Source: Azolla caroliniana
Lineage: Eukaryota > Polypodiophyta
Assembly (NCBI GenBank): GCA_043228905.1
Contig: JBHGNT010000002.1
Location: 27,838,001 to 27,902,000 of the forward strand
DNA: 64,000 nt
Direction: 5' to 3'
The notes beneath the pieces are model-generated. The model was given only the letters and a program-made list of their open reading frames with translations. It made no database searches and was not told where the DNA came from. The translations under genes and the position numbers were made by a program. Shown here piece after piece: positions 60,164-64,000 of the stretch; the first letter of the stretch is position 1; every line of letters starts with the position of its first letter.

Positions 60164-62050
60164 CTTAAGAACAAAGTTCTAGCAAGTGTTATTTATTCTC
60201 CAGCATAATTAGAAAAGAGAAAAATACAGTGGATCAAATATTATTTCTCCCTCTCTCTTTATACCATTAATTGTACCATGGCCTCTATAGCGTTGTAATT
60301 TGATCACAAGGAAGCTACATTGGGACACAACCTAGTTTAGGTACATTTAATTTTGCATTATTTTATCAGACTTCGATGAAATTCACGTAGATGTAACTTT
60401 TGGCCTCATAGGTGGCCTGATGAGAACATCAAACATATCATCTTTTGAGTAGGACCCAGCCTTCTAGACCACGATTTCAGCACCCTTGTCATCCACAGAT
60501 AAAGGCCAGTATCTCCCGCCATCGCAGGTGCTTCTGTCATTTCGGAGAAATCTCCATTCTGGATTGACCTGTGCTAGAGATCTTTCGAAGACAAAAAAGT
60601 ACAATATATCTGGCTTGACAATCTTACATGCATCGATGATGAGATTCTTTAGTAACATCTTTATTCTATTTCTATTTACCTTTTCTTACATTGTTAAGTT
60701 TATTTCGGTTTGCTGTTCTCAAATATTGACAACATTTTAAGATGTAATCTCTTACTTGGTCTTATAAGCCATTTGACATCTTAAATGAGATTAATATTAT
60801 CTTTCTTTCTTATTTCTCTTTCTCTAGAAATTGGAAGAGGCCAGGAGAGTTTCATACCCTTCAACTAATTTAGATGTACATATTGAAAGTAAACAGCATT
60901 AACGTCTTAAAATTAAGAGAACCCAAGTTTGATCCTCGCAATGGGTTAGTTCCCCCTTTCTTTAAGATTCTCATGAGTCCCTTTCACATTTTGAAGGCAT
61001 TAATATAGCATTCATTTCATTACAGTTATCTCTTTATATATAAGATCATACCATTCCTTATACCCCAGATATCAGTGGATAGTCTTCAATTACAACATTT
61101 TTGGGTCTTATATGCCACTTTGGCCTCTTAGATGCCTTATTGTGCTATTTGCCAATACGACCTAGGGTATTCAGGGGTTTAATCCCTGACTTCTGTGTCT
61201 TCAACAAACAACGACTATTAACTGACCTACAACCACTTTTTCATCTCTTCCTCTCCCTCTCCCTCTCACTCATTAGACCCAGAGACAACATTGATGGGGC
61301 TCGTCAGACCAAATCCATCCATGTAGAAAAGATCCCTCTAGTCATGTGTCATACTTAATACCTTGTGCATATGATCCTCTGGCCTAAAGAGAGCATCCAC
61401 CCCCTTTTAGTCCCGAGTTGCCCCAGTATTACGTTATCCTTACTTTTTGTATCATGTCTTTGATTTATTTTTCGTTGTGAATAACAGAGAACATATTCAA
61501 ATATACATGTCATATCACAAACCAGTTTGCTCTGGACTCTAGATGCCAAAAGAAAAAGATATTTCCTTTCACTCGTTTATCAATTTATGTAATGCTAAAC
61601 TTATCTGCAAATTTTCAAATTTATACCTTCTCCATTATTTTTTCATATCTGCACTTGAATGCACCTGGGTCCAAATCTCATTATGTCCACTCCTTTAGTA
61701 GATGCCACTTTGGAATGTCAGGTTGAAAGCATGATGTTTTGGTCTCTGCCCTATAACCCTATCAGGTAATCTTCGAGAATTCTTGGGTTGATAAAAGATT
61801 CTAATTGCATATTATAAGTCACGTGTTCAAATATTACATTTCCTTAAATTTCCTGTGGATCTGAACATTAATAGTACATCATCATCTCTCATAGGCCGGT
61901 TTCTACCTCTAGTAGATGCCAAAAAAATAAGGCTTTTTTGGTGTCAGCCTCTCTATCTTCTGTCTACTTCTGTATAAAACCTCTCTATCTTCTGTCTCGG
62001 TCTCGGCAAAAATGGGGAGAGACCGAAAAAAGAAAGCTTCTCCGACATAC
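60164..62050. other. Probable MON1 leader intron and upstream DNA
   Basis: No coding region is recognised. An acceptor-like TTGTTCTTAAG directly precedes the MON1 ATG on the minus strand, and a strong donor (TTCAG then GTATGT) ends at 62051. Most of this stretch may therefore be a 1.9-kb leader intron. A CTCTCTATCTTCTGTCT block is duplicated near 61950 and 61982. Confidence 0.4.
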
Positions 62051-62180
62051 CTGAAGTAGAAGGAGGCAGAGGTGCGAGGTCGAGGAAGATAAGCAGCTAC
62101 TCGGATCTGCGATCTCGCAAGCAGATCGCCATGACGGAACACGCACAGAGAGAGAGAGAGAGAGAGAGAGGACCTGCAAT
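62051..62180 (-). other. Likely non-coding 5' exon of MON1
   Basis: On the minus strand the sequence is CT-rich (CTCTCTCT at about 62170-62149), moderately GC-rich and ends CTACTTCAG before GTATGTCGG, a near-consensus splice donor. This composition, the distance to the MON1 start and the plausible acceptor there suggest a 5' untranslated exon. The transcription start is unknown. RNA evidence would be needed. Confidence 0.45.
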
Positions 62181-62231
62181 ATGAAGAAGAAGGAGATGGA
62201 GGAAATAAGCGATAAAGAATTAAATGAAAAC

Positions 62232-62335
62232 ATGTACATACATACACACATACATCAACATGCATGCATGCATGTACATACATATTATGAAGTGTTGTTA
62301 TTATGTATGTATGTATGTATGTATGTATGTGTTCA
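62232..62335. repeat. CATA ... TATG palindromic microsatellite near MON1 5' end
   Basis: CATA/CACA units and CATGCATGCATG on the left are followed, after about 45 bases, by seven TATG units on the right, so the two halves can pair. It lies just upstream of the proposed MON1 leader exon. The larger repeat at 11421 has the same make-up. Confidence 0.88.
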
Positions 62336-62614
62336 ACTAGAGAGAGAGAGAGAGAGTACAATGGCATGTTTCTCATGTGGCTTGGATTGACTCACGTGAT
62401 GTTGGAGTTCTAGTAAGTCTGTGTGTGTGTGTCATTTAGGCATTGTTCTCTTCTCTGTGTATGTTGTCATTCTTGAACTTTCATGTCCTTTCCTTGGTGA
62501 GTACCTTTGCTCTATGATAGTGTAAAGTATCTCGATCCTTTTGTGAATGAATACCTACTACTTTCAAGGTGGTGATCCCACCAAATCCCCCCCCCCCCCA
62601 TTGATGATGCTCAA

Positions 62615-63075
62615 AGTTGCGATACAATAGCCCCAATGGCTTTAGCGATGGCCATTCAAAGCTCGTTTGTGTGTGTCATTGTCTTTGACCGTTATTGAGA
62701 TCCTCAACATTGTAGTATGGCACAAGAGAGTAGAGATATAACAACCCCAATGGCTTTAGCGATGGCCATTCAAAGCCCGTTTGTGTGTGTCATTGTCTTT
62801 GACCATTATTGAGATCCTCAACATTGCAGTATGGCACGAGAGAGTAGAGATATAACAACCCCAATGGCTTTAGCGATGGCCATTCAAAGCCCGTTTGTGT
62901 GTGTCATTGTCTTTGACCGTTATTGAGATCCTCAACATTGCAGTATGGCACAAGAGAGTAGAGATATAACAACCCCAATGGCTTTAGCGATGGCCATTCA
63001 AAGCCCGTTTGTGTGTGGCGTTGTCCTTGACCATTATCGAGATCCTCAACACTTATAGTATGGCACAAGGGTTTT
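62615..63075. repeat. 114-bp tandem repeat, four copies, upstream of MON1
   Basis: CCCCAATGGCTTTAGCGATG recurs at 62631, 62745, 62859 and 62973, a constant 114-bp period. The copies differ at only a few positions, and the last one diverges most. The units contain TTTGTGTGTGTCATTGTC and CATTATTGAGATCC-type segments and no conserved long frame. The array is about 450-900 bases upstream of the proposed MON1 leader exon. Confidence 0.95.
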
Positions 63076-64000
63076 TGTTATTGTCACACTACTTTTTATG
63101 AGGGAGGGAGAGACGGAGATGGAGAGAGAGGTTGTCATAGTATGAACCATACGTGCATTCACATTCGAGCATGGTAAACACCCTTGAAGTATGGTAAATA
63201 CCATATTTTTGTATTCATTATTTACTACAAGGTAAAACTTTTTTAAGGTAAAAAAGTGAGAAATTCTTTTTAAAACGTCCCAAAAAACATTTGCCTCAAC
63301 ATTTGACCTATAAAGCTAGTAGGAAAGACTTTCACACATGGTGTGTGTGGAATTGAGTAGTGTCCGTCGTTTTTTGGGATCTTTACTATTTAATGTTGTG
63401 ATTGAGATGACACATTTTTATTACGAGAGGAATGTTTGTGATTAGTGTAGTAGATTGACAATGAATTGAAAGCAAGCTTTAAATATAGCAACAATAGATC
63501 ATTGTATCAAATTGTGATACTCGAACACCTAAACTTTTCAAAAGCAAAATATACATACATAGTTAACAAATCTCCTCTCTTCTCCCCCACATTGAAGCGA
63601 TTGTAAGCTAAGATGCATGGAAGCTTGTACCAAACAAAAGGGATAGTTCCTAACATGTATCAAGAAGTATTCTTGTTTCCTCGTTTGGAGAAGTTGGTTA
63701 TATAGTTTGGTGAAGGTATGCAATGTATAATAACCAAAACATTTGCCTCAATATATATTCTCTATCAATATTGCAAGAAAACCTCAATAATGGAGGAATC
63801 TATTGGTGCATCACGATGCAAATGTAATGCATCCAAGAAAGCAAATAATCTATTTATATATCGAATCTAATTGGAACCCAAGAATTTTCTTTTTTGCATA
63901 TTTTGAACCCTTGCACTTGCTTCTCGTGAGATTCTAGGAAGTTGTCATGAAGGGCATTTTTAACCATAAGCATGTAAAGATAGATTTTAGTATTACTGAG
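63076..64000. other. Right-edge intergenic DNA with a possible LINE trace
   Basis: No gene is recognised. At 63355-63450 the plus strand contains CGTTTTTTGGGATCT and then a frame reading IEMTHFYYER. This resembles the [16 protein letters not shown] segment of the LINE ORF2 at 53460-53510. The match is short and broken, so it is only a possible relic of the same family. Confidence 0.35.

Noticed and set aside
1-64000. CRISPR arrays, prokaryotic operons or organelle insertions
   Set aside because: No regularly spaced short repeats of that kind, no operon-like gene packing and no recognisable plastid or mitochondrial genes. All conserved genes are spliced plant nuclear genes.

Overview
This window is nuclear DNA of a land plant. 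It is AT-rich and mostly non-coding, with spliced genes that have GT-AG introns. I rebuilt three conserved plant genes exon by exon, all on the minus strand. A ZIFL-type major facilitator transporter has 13 exons (11145 to 2534), and its last exons lie beyond the left edge. A complete ABCB6/ABCB20-type full-size ABC transporter has 11 exons (21310 to 14604, 1415 residues). A complete MON1 vacuolar-fusion gene has 14 coding exons (60163 to 42949, 684 residues). The organism is uncertain. The PPR relics, the large TE-filled introns and the LINE types would fit a large-genome seed-free vascular plant such as a fern or lycophyte, but this is a low-confidence inference.

Layout. 1-11.1 kb: ZIFL, with introns holding a relic LINE, a 1.4-kb fold-back and dispersed repeats. 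11.2-14.6 kb: ZIFL upstream region with long microsatellites, then the ABCB 3' side. 14.6-23.5 kb: ABCB gene and CT-rich leader. 23.5-42.9 kb: a gene-poor stretch with a hAT-like element that contains a solo LTR, a GC-rich minisatellite and a tRNA-derived SINE. It also holds an L1-like LINE tail followed by broken PPR and actin pseudogenes, and a 911-bp hAT MITE (8-bp TSD) that contains a 283-bp Mutator-type MITE (9-bp TSD). 42.9-60.2 kb: MON1. 60.2-64 kb: MON1 5' side with a likely leader exon and a 114-bp tandem repeat.

The most unusual object is nested in the 11.5-kb first intron of MON1. A Copia LTR retrotransposon (49820-58950, TSD CTGAA) carries inside the CT tract of its 5' LTR a nearly full-length two-ORF LINE. 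The LINE ORF1 has the coiled-coil/RRM/C-terminal layout typical of animal L1-like elements, not the usual plant type. Its 3' end is a TCTT microsatellite, so it resembles animal LINEs that target microsatellites. The Copia copy lacks gag, and its primer-binding segment is inverted between 17-bp inverted repeats, yet the LTRs are nearly identical. A degraded relative of the LINE lies at about 0.9-1.6 kb.

Roles of the host genes. MON1 works with CCZ1 to activate Rab7 on late endosomes. The ABCB6/20 and ZIFL1 families have both been linked to auxin transport in Arabidopsis. They sit here as co-oriented neighbours 3.5 kb apart. Nothing in the sequence shows they act together.
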